A stretch of DNA of 64,000 bases from Nocardia vulneris (lineage in GTDB: Bacteria > Actinomycetota > Actinomycetes > Mycobacteriales > Mycobacteriaceae): NCBI RefSeq assembly GCF_001613425.1, contig NZ_BDCI01000003.1, forward strand, positions 62,001-126,000. The letters are read 5' to 3'. A model generated the notes under the pieces. The model was not told the origin of the DNA. It did not search any database and worked only from the letters and a program-made list of their open reading frames with translations. Positions 43,616 to 52,615 of the stretch are shown in pieces. Within the stretch, counting starts at the first letter, position 1, and every line of letters begins with the position of its first letter. The translations under genes were made by a program, and so were the position numbers.

Positions 43616-44065
43616 GTGGGAGTGGAGCACGTGCGGGCCTCTGACGCGGACCGCGAGAAGATCGTCGAACAACTGCGTCTGGCGATGAACGAGGGCAGGT
43701 TGAGCCTGCACGAATTCGACGACCGGTTGCAGCAGGTGTACGCCGCCAAGACCTACGGCGAGCTGACGCCGCTGCTGGCCGACCTGCCGACGCAACGCAA
43801 TACCCGCGAGGCCGTGTCGAAACGGGTGCCGCAATGGGTGGTCATCATGTGGACCCCGTGGGTCTTCGTGAACATGCTCTGCCTGTTGATCTGGGCGGCT
43901 ACCGGTTTGGGGTACTTCTGGCCGTTCTGGGTGGCGGTGCCGTGGGGTTGCGCCCTGCTCATCCCGACCGCGATCGGCATCACCGTGCGCGGCAACGAGT
44001 CCGATTCGCCCCGGCCACCGCTGCCGCCGACGCCGCCGACCCCACCGCTGCCGCCGAGTCACTGA
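43616..44065 (+). CDS. DUF1707-family membrane protein
   Basis: 149 residues from GTG 43616. N-terminal DUF1707/SHOCT-like helical motif (VRASDADREKIVEQLRLAMN, EGRLSLHEFDDRLQQVYAAK, TYGELTPLLADLP), followed by two membrane segments (about 78-120: WTPWVFVNMLCLLIWAATGL and FWPFWVAVPWGCALLIPTAI) and a Pro-rich tail. Common in actinobacteria, role unknown. Confidence 0.88.
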   Translation: MGVEHVRASDADREKIVEQLRLAMNEGRLSLHEFDDRLQQVYAAKTYGELTPLLADLPTQRNTREAVSKRVPQWVVIMWTPWVFVNMLCLLIWAATGLGYFWPFWVAVPWGCALLIPTAIGITVRGNESDSPRPPLPPTPPTPPLPPSH

Positions 44066-44111
44066 ACGACGAACGACCCGCGCCGACTGATCGGCACGGG
44101 TCGTTCGTCGT
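44066..44111. terminator. 15-bp perfect stem bidirectional terminator
   Basis: ACGACGAACGACCCG at 44066-44080 pairs perfectly with 44097-44111 around a 16-base loop, directly after the DUF1707 stop and 12 bases before the convergent glycyl-tRNA synthetase stop. Confidence 0.85.
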
Positions 44112-44123
44112 GTCGCGAAAAGC

Positions 44124-45515
44124 TCAGGAGCCCAGCAGATGCTGGGCCAGGTAGCCCTCGACCTTGTCCAGCGCGATCCGCTCCTGGGTCATCGAATCCC
44201 GTTCCCGGATGGTCACCGCCTGATCCTCGAGCGTGTCGAAATCGACGGTGATGCAGAACGGGGTGCCGATCTCGTCTTGACGACGGTAGCGCCGGCCGAT
44301 CGCGCCCGCGTCGTCGAACTCCACGTTCCAGTTCCGCCGCAGCTGTGCCGCAAGGTCTTTCGCCTTCGGCGTCAGGTCCGCGTTACGCGACAGCGGCAGC
44401 ACGGCCGCCTTCACCGGCGACAACCTGCGGTCCAGCCGCAGCACGGTGCGGGTGTCCACGCCGCCCTTGGCATTGGGCGCCTCGTCCTCGGCGTAGGCGT
44501 CGACCAGGAAGGCCATCAGCGAGCGGGTCAGACCGGCCGCGGGCTCGATCACGTACGGGATGTAGCGCTCGTTGGTGGTCTGGTCGAAGAAGCTGAGCTC
44601 GGTGCCCGAGTGCTCGGAGTGCGTCTTCAGGTCGTAGTCGGTGCGGTTGGCGACGCCCTCCAGCTCACCCCACTCGTTGCCCTGGAAGCCGAAGCGGTAC
44701 TCGATGTCGGTGGTGCCCGCCGAGTAGTGCGACAGCTTTTCCTTCGGGTGCTCGTAGAGCCGCAGGTTGTCCGGGTTGATGCCCAGATCGGTGTACCAGG
44801 AGAAGCGGGTCTCGATCCAGTACTTGTGCCATTCGGCGTCTTCGCCGGGCTTGACGAAGAACTCCATCTCCATCTGCTCGAACTCGCGGGTGCGGAAGAT
44901 GAAGTTGCCGGGGGTGATCTCGTTGCGGAAGCTCTTGCCGATCTGCGCGATACCGAACGGCGGCTTCTTGCGCGCGGTGGTCATCACGTTCGCGAAGTTG
45001 ACGAAGATGCCCTGCGCGGTTTCCGGGCGCAGGTAGTGCAGGCCTTCCTCGGACTCGATCGGGCCGAGGTAGGTCTTCAGCATCATGTTGAAGTCGCGCG
45101 GCTCGGTCCACTTGCCGACGGTGCCGCAGTTCGGGCACGCGAGCAGCTCCATCGAGACCGTGTCCGGATCGTCGATCTTGTTCTTGAGCGCGTAGGCCTC
45201 CTGCAGGTGGTCCTGCCGGAAGCGGTGGTGGCAGTTGAGGCATTCGACCAGCGGGTCGTTGAACACACCGACGTGGCCGGAGGCCACCCACACCTGGCGC
45301 GGCAGGATCACCGACGAGTCGAGGCCGACGATGTCCTCGCGACTGGTGACCATCGAACGCCACCATTGGCGTTTGATGTTCTCCTTGAGCTCGACACCCA
45401 GGGGACCGTAGTCCCATGCCGATTTGGTGCCTCCGTAGATCTCACCGCTCGGGTACACCAGACCCCGGCGCTTGGCGAGGTTGGCAACGGTGTCCACCTT
45501 CGACTTGGGTGCCAC
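44124..45515 (-). CDS. glyS: Glycyl-tRNA synthetase (class II, dimeric type)
   Basis: About 463 residues from GTG 45515, chosen because GGATGGAG lies 9 bases upstream; ATG 45530 is the other candidate. It charges tRNA-Gly. Class II motifs: [21 protein letters not shown] at the N-terminus, [36 protein letters not shown] (motif 2), and [13 protein letters not shown] with [20 protein letters not shown] at the anticodon domain. Zinc-type Cys pairs (CLNCHH and CPNCG) are present. Divergent from the ArsR-Zur operon, the same layout as Rv2357c-Rv2358-Rv2359. Confidence 0.96.
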   Translation of the reverse strand: MAPKSKVDTVANLAKRRGLVYPSGEIYGGTKSAWDYGPLGVELKENIKRQWWRSMVTSREDIVGLDSSVILPRQVWVASGHVGVFNDPLVECLNCHHRFRQDHLQEAYALKNKIDDPDTVSMELLACPNCGTVGKWTEPRDFNMMLKTYLGPIESEEGLHYLRPETAQGIFVNFANVMTTARKKPPFGIAQIGKSFRNEITPGNFIFRTREFEQMEMEFFVKPGEDAEWHKYWIETRFSWYTDLGINPDNLRLYEHPKEKLSHYSAGTTDIEYRFGFQGNEWGELEGVANRTDYDLKTHSEHSGTELSFFDQTTNERYIPYVIEPAAGLTRSLMAFLVDAYAEDEAPNAKGGVDTRTVLRLDRRLSPVKAAVLPLSRNADLTPKAKDLAAQLRRNWNVEFDDAGAIGRRYRRQDEIGTPFCITVDFDTLEDQAVTIRERDSMTQERIALDKVEGYLAQHLLGS

Positions 45516-45651
45516 TCGAGAATTCTCCATCCACTACGAGTCGGATTCAGTCGGGTCCGATCAGACCTCGCCCACAGCCTATCGGCCCTGCCCAACCGAG
45601 TTTCCACCGCACGGGCATCGCCGCGGCACCAGCACTGTTCGGCGCGTCCGT

Positions 45652-45677
45652 TTGACATGCGCAACTGTGCATATCAA
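45652..45677 (+). promoter_or_regulatory. 12-2-12 imperfect palindrome, probable SmtB/ArsR operator over the promoter
   Basis: TTGACATGCGCA-AC-TGTGCATATCAA: the two 12-base halves match at 10 of 12 positions, the classic 12-2-12 layout of SmtB/ArsR operators. The left half begins with TTGACA, a perfect -35 box; CAAAAT lies 17 bases later as a possible -10. Bound repressor would block RNA polymerase. Lies 34 bases upstream of the ArsR gene. Confidence 0.75.
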
Positions 45678-45710
45678 AATGGGATCGCTTTCCAATAAGG
45701 AGTTGGTGAC

Positions 45711-46061
45711 ATGACCACCGAGACTGCCACGGCGCATCCGCACAACCCGTACCGCTCGCCCGCGCCGGCACCGGTACCGGCGCGCACTGTGCTCGAGGAC
45801 GCGGGCGAACTGCTGCGCGCCCTCGCCGCACCGGTCCGCATCGCCATTGTGCTGCAACTACGCGAGTCGCCGCGCTGTGTGCACGAACTGGTCGATGCGC
45901 TCGGCGTCACCCAACCGCTGGTGAGCCAGCATCTGCGCATCCTCAAGTCCGCGGGCGTCGTCCACGGCGAGCGGTCCGGTCGCGAGGTGCTCTACGAACT
46001 CGTCGACGACCATCTCGCGCATATCGTCGTCGACGCCGTCGCGCACGCCGAGGAAGGGTGA
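45711..46061 (+). CDS. ArsR/SmtB-family metalloregulator
   Basis: 116 residues from ATG 45711 with AAGGAG. The winged helix is LLRALAAPVRIAIVLQLRES, CVHELVDALGVTQPLVSQHL, RILKSAGVVHGERSGREVLYE, and the C-terminal helix DDHLAHIVVDAVAHAEEG has the Asp/His/His/Glu set of the alpha5 zinc site. Equivalent to M. tuberculosis SmtB (Rv2358), a zinc-responsive repressor. It lies 3 bases before the Zur gene; the pair forms one operon, with the 12-2-12 palindrome as the operator. Confidence 0.93.
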   Translation: MTTETATAHPHNPYRSPAPAPVPARTVLEDAGELLRALAAPVRIAIVLQLRESPRCVHELVDALGVTQPLVSQHLRILKSAGVVHGERSGREVLYELVDDHLAHIVVDAVAHAEEG

Positions 46062-46064
46062 TTC

Positions 46065-46511
46065 GTGCCAGACAACACGGTCGTACCGCAGAAGCCGGTC
46101 GGCATCCGCAGTACCCGGCAGCGCAGCGCGATCGCGGCGCTGCTGGGTGATATCGAGGAGTTCCGTTCCGCCCAGGAATTGCACGACGAGTTGCGCAAGC
46201 GCGGCGAGGGCATCGGCCTGACCACGGTGTATCGCACCCTGCAATCGCTGGCCGACGCGGGCATGGTCGACGTGTTGCGTACCGACACCGGCGAATCCGT
46301 CTACCGGCAGTGTTCCACCGGCCACCACCATCATCTGGTGTGCCGGCACTGCGGACGCACCGTCGAGGTCAAGGGCCCGACCGTGGAATCGTGGGCCGAC
46401 GCGATCGCGAGCGAACACGGATTCACCGAGGTCAGCCACACCATGGAGGTGTTCGGCACCTGCCGCTCCTGCAAAACGGCCGACAACGGCGACGGCCGCG
46501 GCACGCTCTAG
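46065..46511 (+). CDS. zur: Zur/FurB zinc-uptake repressor
   Basis: 148 residues from GTG 46065. Fur-family winged helix (RSTRQRSAIAALLGDIEEFR, IGLTTVYRTLQSLADAGMVD) and a dimerisation domain with metal ligands: STGHHHHLVC, RHCG, HTMEVFGTC and RSCK (two CxxC pairs for structural zinc, His-rich loop for the regulatory site). Zur represses zinc-uptake and alternative ribosomal protein genes when zinc is high. Co-transcribed with the ArsR/SmtB gene, which should relieve its repression under zinc excess. Confidence 0.94.
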   Translation: MPDNTVVPQKPVGIRSTRQRSAIAALLGDIEEFRSAQELHDELRKRGEGIGLTTVYRTLQSLADAGMVDVLRTDTGESVYRQCSTGHHHHLVCRHCGRTVEVKGPTVESWADAIASEHGFTEVSHTMEVFGTCRSCKTADNGDGRGTL

Positions 46512-46543
46512 TCCGGCCGCGGTCCGCTCAGCGGACCGGACTC
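46510..46543 (+). terminator. Hairpin after zur
   Basis: GGTCCGC-TCA-GCGGACC forms a tight stem, extended by AGTCC/GGACT on the outside, starting at the zur stop codon. Confidence 0.6.
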
Positions 46544-46645
46544 TGGTTAACACCACGCTTCCCCCGGCAGATTTCAACGCGAACCCCGCGACGCCCGGCC
46601 GAACCGGGCATCGCTCTGGGGTTTCGCCCATCTTCTGGAGGCAGC

Positions 46646-47620
46646 GTGCGCTCGACCCTGATCTCATCCGCAGTCCCCGCGCGGCCCCGGCGGCTGCGCA
46701 CCACCGCGGCGGCGGCCGCGGTGCTCGGCGCCGCCGCGCTCGCGCTGACGGCGTGCAACGACAAAGACGGCACGGCGACACCGGCTTCCGGCACGCCGGC
46801 CACCAGCGTGGCCGCGACCGGCTCGCCGGGTAGCGCGACCCAGGCGACGGTGCGCACGGTCGGCAAGACCGGCTGGTTCGAGGGCTTCGACATCACGGTC
46901 GACAAGGCCACGGTCGTGCCGGACGAATTCGGCGGCGCGAAGGTGCTGATCGACATCACCTACAAGAACACCACGCTCGACAACAAGACGATGAGCAACA
47001 ACACCTCGCTGCTGGTCGGCACCGAGGTCGACGGCGGCGCGAGCTGGAACAACCCGACGGTGCCGGGCAACGGGTCGGCCAAGGGCTCGGTGACCACGCC
47101 GGTCAAGTCCGCCAAGGACGCCGAGCATCTGCTCGACACGATGACCGTGGTCTACGGCCAGGCCTCGGACAACCAGACCAAGATTCCGCTCAGTGCCGCG
47201 GGCAAGGTCGAGAGCGTGCAGCCGAAGACGCTGCCCGTCACCGGCACGCTGGTGCAGGACCAGACCACGATCGAGGTGACCGCGGGCAAGCTCGCCCCCA
47301 GCTACGCCGAGAACGAGCGCGGTAAGGACGAACTCGCGCTGCGCATCAAGATCAGCGGCGGGCCGGGGATCGCCGCGGGCGGCACCAACATCTTCACCGA
47401 GTACTTCTCGCTGCAGACCCCCGACGGCAAGTCCGTGGTCGCCGACGACCGCGGCCAGATCAACGAGCTGCTCGATGCGGGCAAGACCATCGACAACCCG
47501 AAGAACTACGTCGTCTTCGTCGTTCCCGCCCCCGGGACCGGCAATTACGTCCTCACCTACAACAACCAGAAAGCCGAGGGCGCGGCCACCGCACCGACCC
47601 TGGCGTTCACTGTCGACTGA
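46646..47620 (+). CDS. Lipoprotein with immunoglobulin-like (DUF4352-like) domain
   Basis: 324 residues from GTG 46646 with TGGAGG 5 bases upstream; the longer frame to 46310 is a shadow of zur. Signal sequence ends in a lipobox (AALALTACNDKD), so the Cys near residue 34 is lipidated. Two similar beta-rich halves follow (WFEGFDITVDKATVVPDEFG, VLIDITYKNTTLDNKTM, then TTIEVTAGKLAPSYAENERG), like the DUF4352/telomeric-repeat-factor-like folds in secreted actinobacterial proteins. Ligand unknown. A possible Zur target by location, but no operator is evident. Confidence 0.82.
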   Translation: MRSTLISSAVPARPRRLRTTAAAAAVLGAAALALTACNDKDGTATPASGTPATSVAATGSPGSATQATVRTVGKTGWFEGFDITVDKATVVPDEFGGAKVLIDITYKNTTLDNKTMSNNTSLLVGTEVDGGASWNNPTVPGNGSAKGSVTTPVKSAKDAEHLLDTMTVVYGQASDNQTKIPLSAAGKVESVQPKTLPVTGTLVQDQTTIEVTAGKLAPSYAENERGKDELALRIKISGGPGIAAGGTNIFTEYFSLQTPDGKSVVADDRGQINELLDAGKTIDNPKNYVVFVVPAPGTGNYVLTYNNQKAEGAATAPTLAFTVD

Positions 47621-47670
47621 ATACCGTCGCCGACAACGAGCAGCAGGCCGAGACACTCGACAAACGGGAA

Positions 47671-47707
47671 AGCGGGACATGCGGCCGCTGTGGCCGCATG
47701 TCCCGCT
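47671..47707. terminator. 16-bp perfect stem bidirectional terminator
   Basis: AGCGGGACATGCGGCC at 47671-47686 pairs perfectly with 47692-47707, loop of 5 bases, between the convergent lipoprotein and membrane-protein genes. Confidence 0.85.
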
Positions 47708-47716
47708 CGGTGGTGG

Positions 47717-48691
47717 TCAGCCAGTGGTGGCGGGGACCGGAACCGGGGTCGCGTGCGCCGTTTCGGTCCGGGGACGGAAAGCGGCGACGGCGAGCAGTGC
47801 CAGTCCGGCAACGGCCCAGATCAGCAGGACCACAAGGGGTCCCGTAGCGCGGGCACCGTCGAAGAAGGCGACCGAGCGGAACAGGGAAGCGGCGGCACCG
47901 GGCGGGAGGAGCTGGCCGATCGCACCCCACGGCTGCGGTAGGAGTTCCGGTGCGGAAGTGGCCGCGGAGAACGGGTTGCCGATGAGCAGCAGAGTGAGGG
48001 CGGCGATCCCGATGCCTGCCCGGCCGATGACGGCGGAGAGCCCGACGACAGCGCCCGCCACCGCGAACGACGCGAGCCCGGCGACCGCGGACAGCACCAG
48101 GTAGGAACCGGGGATCACCGACATCCACCCGTGCACGATCGCCATGCTGAGCAGGCCACCGACCACACCGAAGGTGCACAGTCCCAGCGCTTTTGCGCCG
48201 AAGGCCGGGATCAGCAGACTGATCAGGACGCCCGCCGCGAGGCCGGACATCACCAGCGGCAGCACCATCGCGCCGAACGCGGCGCCGCGCGGATCGTCGG
48301 CGTCCGCGGCCACCACATCCTCCACCGGCGCCGCCGCACCGGCGGACAGCTGCTGGCCGATCTGCGTGAGCTGTTGCGCCACAGCGGGACTCGCCGCGGA
48401 GGCGACCAGCATCCGGGGCGGCCCGTCGCCGGTGACGATCGCGCCGTACACCGCACGGCGCTCGATCGCGGCACGAGCCGCGGCCGCGTCGCCCGGCCGG
48501 GAGATCTCGAACGCGTCCGGACTGTGCGCGGTGAGCTTGCCGATCACCATGTCGGCCTGCGGGCCGGTGACAGCGATCGGTACGTCGCGCGGTGCGATAT
48601 TGGCCGCGGGCCAGGCGAAGGCGACCAGCATCAGCGCTTGGAGCAGAGCGGCGCCGACACCGATGGCGAGCGCTCGCTGGTTGATGTTCAT
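47717..48691 (-). CDS. Polytopic membrane protein, ABC-2/YhgE-like
   Basis: 324 residues from ATG 48691 with GGGAG upstream; the frame is open to 49030 but the extra part is a shadow of the TetR gene. One N-terminal membrane segment, an extracytoplasmic region (about 30-140) and five C-terminal segments (VLPLVMSGLAAGVLISLLIP, YLVLSAVAGLASFAVAGAVV and others), the layout of YhgE/Pip or ABC-2-type permeases. No ATPase gene is adjacent. Divergent from a TetR gene with two operator-like sites between, so it is probably that regulator's target, perhaps an efflux component. Confidence 0.8.
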   Translation of the reverse strand: MNINQRALAIGVGAALLQALMLVAFAWPAANIAPRDVPIAVTGPQADMVIGKLTAHSPDAFEISRPGDAAAARAAIERRAVYGAIVTGDGPPRMLVASAASPAVAQQLTQIGQQLSAGAAAPVEDVVAADADDPRGAAFGAMVLPLVMSGLAAGVLISLLIPAFGAKALGLCTFGVVGGLLSMAIVHGWMSVIPGSYLVLSAVAGLASFAVAGAVVGLSAVIGRAGIGIAALTLLLIGNPFSAATSAPELLPQPWGAIGQLLPPGAAASLFRSVAFFDGARATGPLVVLLIWAVAGLALLAVAAFRPRTETAHATPVPVPATTG

Positions 48692-48709
48692 GACGTACTC
48701 CCATAAATC

Positions 48710-48780
48710 GAATGACCGTTCTTTTTCGATGGATCGAGCGTCGCACGCCCCCTCGGACTTGTCAAGAACGGATATTCGTT
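48710..48780. promoter_or_regulatory. Two operator-like sites for the divergent TetR regulator
   Basis: Site 2, AACGGATATTCGTT (48767-48780), is a near-perfect palindrome; site 1 (48709-48720) reads AACGGTCATTCG on the minus strand, matching site 2 at 10 of 12 positions. They lie 5' of both divergent genes, as expected for autoregulation plus control of the neighbour. Confidence 0.6.
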
Positions 48781-48793
48781 TTACTTTGGACTC

Positions 48794-49411
48794 ATGCCCA
48801 AGGTCAGCGAAGAACACCTGGAACGCCGCAGGCAGCAGATCCTGGACGCCGCGCGGCTGTGTTTCGCGCGCAAAGGTTTCCACGAGACCTCCATGCAGGA
48901 CGTCTTCACGGAGTCGGGGCTGTCGGCCGGTGCCGTCTACCGCTATTTCAAGAGCAAGGACGAGATCATCGCGGCACTGGCCGGCCAGACCTCGGTCGGC
49001 CTGCGCGCGGTGATGGGCGAGCTGATCCACGCCGACCCCCTGCCGACGCCGGACCGCCTGGTCGGCGCGATCGCCGAGAACATGATCGCGCAGAGCGGCC
49101 CCGACGGACCCCTACGTCTGGCCCCGCAGGCATGGGCGCTGGCACTCGTGCACCCCGAGGCCGCGGTGTATGTCAAGGAGGCGATCATGGGCATCCGTGA
49201 CCGCATGTACGAGTACACCGAGCTGATGCGCGACGCCGGCTGGCTCCCCGACGATGCCGACCTGCACGCGGTGGCCGTCGCCGTCATGGGGATCCTGCCC
49301 GGATTCATGTTGCAGCACTTGATCATCGGCGATGTCGATCCGGAGACGCTGGCGCGCGGCGTCCGCACCCTGCTCCCCTACGGCAGCACCGCGAGCCCGG
49401 CGCAGGCCTGA
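48794..49411 (+). CDS. TetR-family transcriptional repressor
   Basis: 205 residues from ATG 48794. N-terminal HTH typical of the family (RRQQILDAARLCFARKGFHE, TSMQDVFTESGLSAGAVYRY, FKSKDEIIAALA); C-terminal helical ligand domain. Divergent from the membrane protein at 47717-48691 and separated by two palindromic sites. It probably represses that gene and itself until it binds a small hydrophobic inducer. Confidence 0.92.
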   Translation: MPKVSEEHLERRRQQILDAARLCFARKGFHETSMQDVFTESGLSAGAVYRYFKSKDEIIAALAGQTSVGLRAVMGELIHADPLPTPDRLVGAIAENMIAQSGPDGPLRLAPQAWALALVHPEAAVYVKEAIMGIRDRMYEYTELMRDAGWLPDDADLHAVAVAVMGILPGFMLQHLIIGDVDPETLARGVRTLLPYGSTASPAQA

Positions 49412-52400
49412 TCACGCTGAGCCGCGCCAGTATTCGAGCTCGGCGACGGTCTTTCTGGTGTGCGGATGCCGCTCGCCCAGCACCCGGACCCGATCGGCGA
49501 GCACTCGCTCCAGTTCGGCGATCGCGCCTGCCACGTCTCCGGCGTAGCCACGACACCGCGCCAAGTCGTACCGGGTCCGCAGGGTATCGCTGTGGTACGG
49601 CCCCAGAATGCGCTGCCGGTCCACCAGGACCTGTTCGAAACCGACTATGCCCCTGGCTGTCTCACCGTTTCGCACCCGCCACCACGCCAGCCGGTTGCGG
49701 GTGGCGAGGGTGGCGATGTTCGACCGGCCGAGGACACGGGTCTGCTCGGCCAGCAACACTGTGAGTTCGGCCACCGCGCGGTCGGTGGCACCACCGTGCC
49801 CGAGCCACTTGGCCAAATGACACCAGGCACCGAAGGTGTGCAGATCGTCGGGGCCGAATATCCGGCGCTCGTCTGCCAGCAACAGTTCGGAATCCGCGAT
49901 GGCGCCGGCGATGTCACCGTTCTTGCCGCGCCATTGCGCTAGATCGAATCGGGTCGCCAAGGTGCTCGGATGCTCGGGGCCCTGCACCCGTTGCCGGTCG
50001 TCGAGCAACTCGCGCAGCTCGCGCACAGCCCGGTCGGGTTCGCCGTTGCGGCCGTGCAGCCACGCGAGATTGTTGCGGGTGGCGAGGGTGTCCGGATCGT
50101 CGTGGCCGAGCACCCGGCGGCGGTCGTGCAGCAGAGCCTCGGTATCGGTGATCGCGCCCGCGAAGTCGCCGCCGCGGCCACGCCAGTAGGACAGGTTGCC
50201 CCGCGCGCGCAAGGTGGCCACATCGTCGCGGCCGAGCACGCGCAGCCGATCGCGGAGCAACACCCGATACTCCGCGACGGCCTGGGCGACATCGCCGTTC
50301 TTGCCATGCCACCAGGCCAGATTGTCGCGGGTGTCGAGGGTCTCCGGATGGTCGTCGCCGAGCGCCACGCGCCGATCGGCGAGCAATCGCTCGTAGTCCT
50401 CGACGGCGGCCTGCTTGTCGCCGCTTTCCCCACGCCACCAGGCCAGGTTGTAGCGGGCGCGCAGGACGTCGAGCGGATCGGCCGACTCGTGGAACGCGGG
50501 CAACCACGCCGCCCACCGGTCGCGGTTGTCCGAAGCCCTTCCGGTATCGAGACTTTCGAGGTACCGCAACGCCGCCGCGGAATCGCCGTAGGCGAGATAG
50601 TGCCGCACCGCCGACCCGCCGGCGTACTCGGTCGCCTGCGCCGACGTGGTGACCGCCAGCGCCGCCGCGATGGCTCGGTGCCCGTCGCGCAGGTCGAAAC
50701 CGTTCTCGCGCAACACCTCCCTCAGCGGGGCCACGAAGGCGCTGTGCGCGATGCCCAGGCTCTCCTCCGCCACGCCGGGACTCCCCCGCGCGATCAGCGC
50801 GCCCAACGCCACCACGCGATCCCGAATCCTGGCCTCGCTCAACCCGATATGCCGCTCCGCCAGCGCCGCGCGTAACAGCTCGAGCGGCAGCACGGTGCCC
50901 GCGCCCGCCGCGGTGAGCACGCCGAGCACCGTCACGGTCGCCGAATCCTCTTCGGCCCCTTGCCACACCGCCGCGACACGGCGCTGGATCAGACCCGTCA
51001 AACCGATCGCCTCGAGCACGTCGGTGTCGCCGCTGCCGTGGTAGGCGATTTCGGTGAGCAGCCGGGCGAGCAGCCAACCACCGGCCGGAGCCTGCGCCAC
51101 CAGCCGGTGCAACGCGTCACCGATCCACTCGGCCCACGACGCTTGCGTGAATTCGGCTCGTCCCCTGCCGATCACCCCGGCGATGTCCCGGGCGGTGGGC
51201 GGCTGGAGATCGATCCGGCACATATGTCCGAGCGCCGCAGCGTGTTCGATCCCCGCACCTGCCCGGATCCCGGTGATCACATGGACATTGCGTAAATCCG
51301 CCCGGGTGGTCAGCTCGGCGACGGCAGCGACGACGAGTTCGCGCGTACCCGGACGCGGCTGGTCGAGTCCGTCGATAACGATCGTGATGCGGTGTTTTTC
51401 GCGCAGTCCGCTCAGCGGCTGGGTCACCGTCAAGGCGAACTGGTCGATATCAGGCCCGGAACGACCCCGGTAGGCGCGCTCGACCTCCGCGCGCGCCGCG
51501 GCGAAACCCGCGACCCGATCGGTCAATTGGGTGGCCAGCTCGTCCACGAACGACTCGAGCGAACTCGACACGTCCAGGAAGACCGCGGCCGTGATGCTGC
51601 GCGGGGACTGGTCGTCCAGGTCGCCCACCAGGTCGGGCCGGACGAGCAAGGACATCAAGGTCGACTTCCCGGATCCCGCCGAGCCGACCACCGCCCGCAA
51701 CCGCCGGCCCCGCGCGTTCACCACGTCCTCCAGCCGCCGGCGCAGCGTGGCGGTCAGCACGACGCCGCGGGTCAGCTGGTCCACCAGGCCCGCCGCGCGC
51801 CGCCCCGCCACCGCGTCGCGATGCCGCGCGACATTGGGCACGAGCCACAGCCCGGCATCGCCGCCGAAAGCCGCGCCGAGATGACTGGGATGCTGACCCG
51901 TACACGTGGTGGCGATCGGTGAGCGCAGGTCTGACGGCAGCAGGTTCGCCCCGCCCAGGTCCAGGCCGTTCGCGAAGGTCTCCACCATCGTCCGGGTGAA
52001 GCAGCCGCCGTACGCGCTGCCGTCGTCGGCCGCGACCAGCAGCTCCATCCGGCCGGTCGCCTGGTCGATCCGGTCGAACCACCGGGTGGCCGCGCCGGTG
52101 AACGCCTGCCCGGTTTCGCACGCGTCCACGAGCACGATCAAACCGTCGAGCGACGCTCTGTTCAAGCGGTCCCGGATTTCCTGCGGCAGGTGGAAAGCGT
52201 TGTGCAGGTTGACATCTTCGGGTGTATCGACGGCGAGCAGATAGAAATCCGAAGCGCCCGTCGTCTTGCCGTGACCGACGAAACTGATCAGCAAGGTCGC
52301 CTGCCGGGTCGAGGCCGCGCGAAAAGCCTCGTCCATCGCCGACAGCAGCTCGGTGGCGGTCGGATCGACAATAGGCCCGTCATAGGAGGTCGCCGGTTGC

Positions 52401-52516
52401 CATGCGCCCCGTTCGCTCAAACTCGAATACAGGTCCCAAGCCAATTGTTTCGGAAACGAAAGACGCGGCAGCGCAGCGCATTCCGATCCGATCACCAGCG
52501 CGAGTCGTCCTCCCAC
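49412..52516 (-). CDS. Caspase-like protease fused to STAND/NACHT-type NTPase and TPR repeats
   Basis: About 1034 residues from GTG 52516; the frame is open to a TTG at 52609, but those 31 residues look like leader DNA. Caspase-fold domain (about 5-225): RLALVIG strand, catalytic His82 in LLISFVGHGKTTG and catalytic Cys133 in IVLVDACETGQAF. NTPase (about 270-480): Walker A GSAGSGKST (278-286), Walker B ITIVIDGLDQ with Asp382, then winged-helix-like linker. C-terminal sensor: eight repeats of exactly 42 residues (689-1024, e.g. DNLAWWHGKNGDVAQAVAEY) plus a ninth partial. Such proteins are thought to sense a phage or stress trigger via the repeats, oligomerise by ATP binding and switch on the protease, killing the cell. 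Not part of the element to the left; no accessory gene seen beside it. Domains seen; defence role inferred. Confidence 0.85.
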   Translation of the reverse strand: MGGRLALVIGSECAALPRLSFPKQLAWDLYSSLSERGAWQPATSYDGPIVDPTATELLSAMDEAFRAASTRQATLLISFVGHGKTTGASDFYLLAVDTPEDVNLHNAFHLPQEIRDRLNRASLDGLIVLVDACETGQAFTGAATRWFDRIDQATGRMELLVAADDGSAYGGCFTRTMVETFANGLDLGGANLLPSDLRSPIATTCTGQHPSHLGAAFGGDAGLWLVPNVARHRDAVAGRRAAGLVDQLTRGVVLTATLRRRLEDVVNARGRRLRAVVGSAGSGKSTLMSLLVRPDLVGDLDDQSPRSITAAVFLDVSSSLESFVDELATQLTDRVAGFAAARAEVERAYRGRSGPDIDQFALTVTQPLSGLREKHRITIVIDGLDQPRPGTRELVVAAVAELTTRADLRNVHVITGIRAGAGIEHAAALGHMCRIDLQPPTARDIAGVIGRGRAEFTQASWAEWIGDALHRLVAQAPAGGWLLARLLTEIAYHGSGDTDVLEAIGLTGLIQRRVAAVWQGAEEDSATVTVLGVLTAAGAGTVLPLELLRAALAERHIGLSEARIRDRVVALGALIARGSPGVAEESLGIAHSAFVAPLREVLRENGFDLRDGHRAIAAALAVTTSAQATEYAGGSAVRHYLAYGDSAAALRYLESLDTGRASDNRDRWAAWLPAFHESADPLDVLRARYNLAWWRGESGDKQAAVEDYERLLADRRVALGDDHPETLDTRDNLAWWHGKNGDVAQAVAEYRVLLRDRLRVLGRDDVATLRARGNLSYWRGRGGDFAGAITDTEALLHDRRRVLGHDDPDTLATRNNLAWLHGRNGEPDRAVRELRELLDDRQRVQGPEHPSTLATRFDLAQWRGKNGDIAGAIADSELLLADERRIFGPDDLHTFGAWCHLAKWLGHGGATDRAVAELTVLLAEQTRVLGRSNIATLATRNRLAWWRVRNGETARGIVGFEQVLVDRQRILGPYHSDTLRTRYDLARCRGYAGDVAGAIAELERVLADRVRVLGERHPHTRKTVAELEYWRGSA

Positions 52517-52615
52517 ACCGAAAAATATAGGGCTACCGATGTCGGGGTACTGCCGCTTTTGCCGTCCTGTATACCGAACGAATGAATTCGGAAACAGGCT
52601 CGGCGGCAACCCCGA

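Noticed and set aside
44139..45698. 519-residue plus-strand frame opposite the glycyl-tRNA synthetase
   Set aside because: Antisense shadow; Arg/Val/Gly-rich without domain motifs.
52517..52609. 31-residue N-terminal extension of the caspase-like protein (TTG 52609)
   Set aside because: Lies 6 bases past the YggT stop, AT-richer leader-like DNA, no ribosome site; the caspase fold begins with the RLALVIG strand after GTG 52516.
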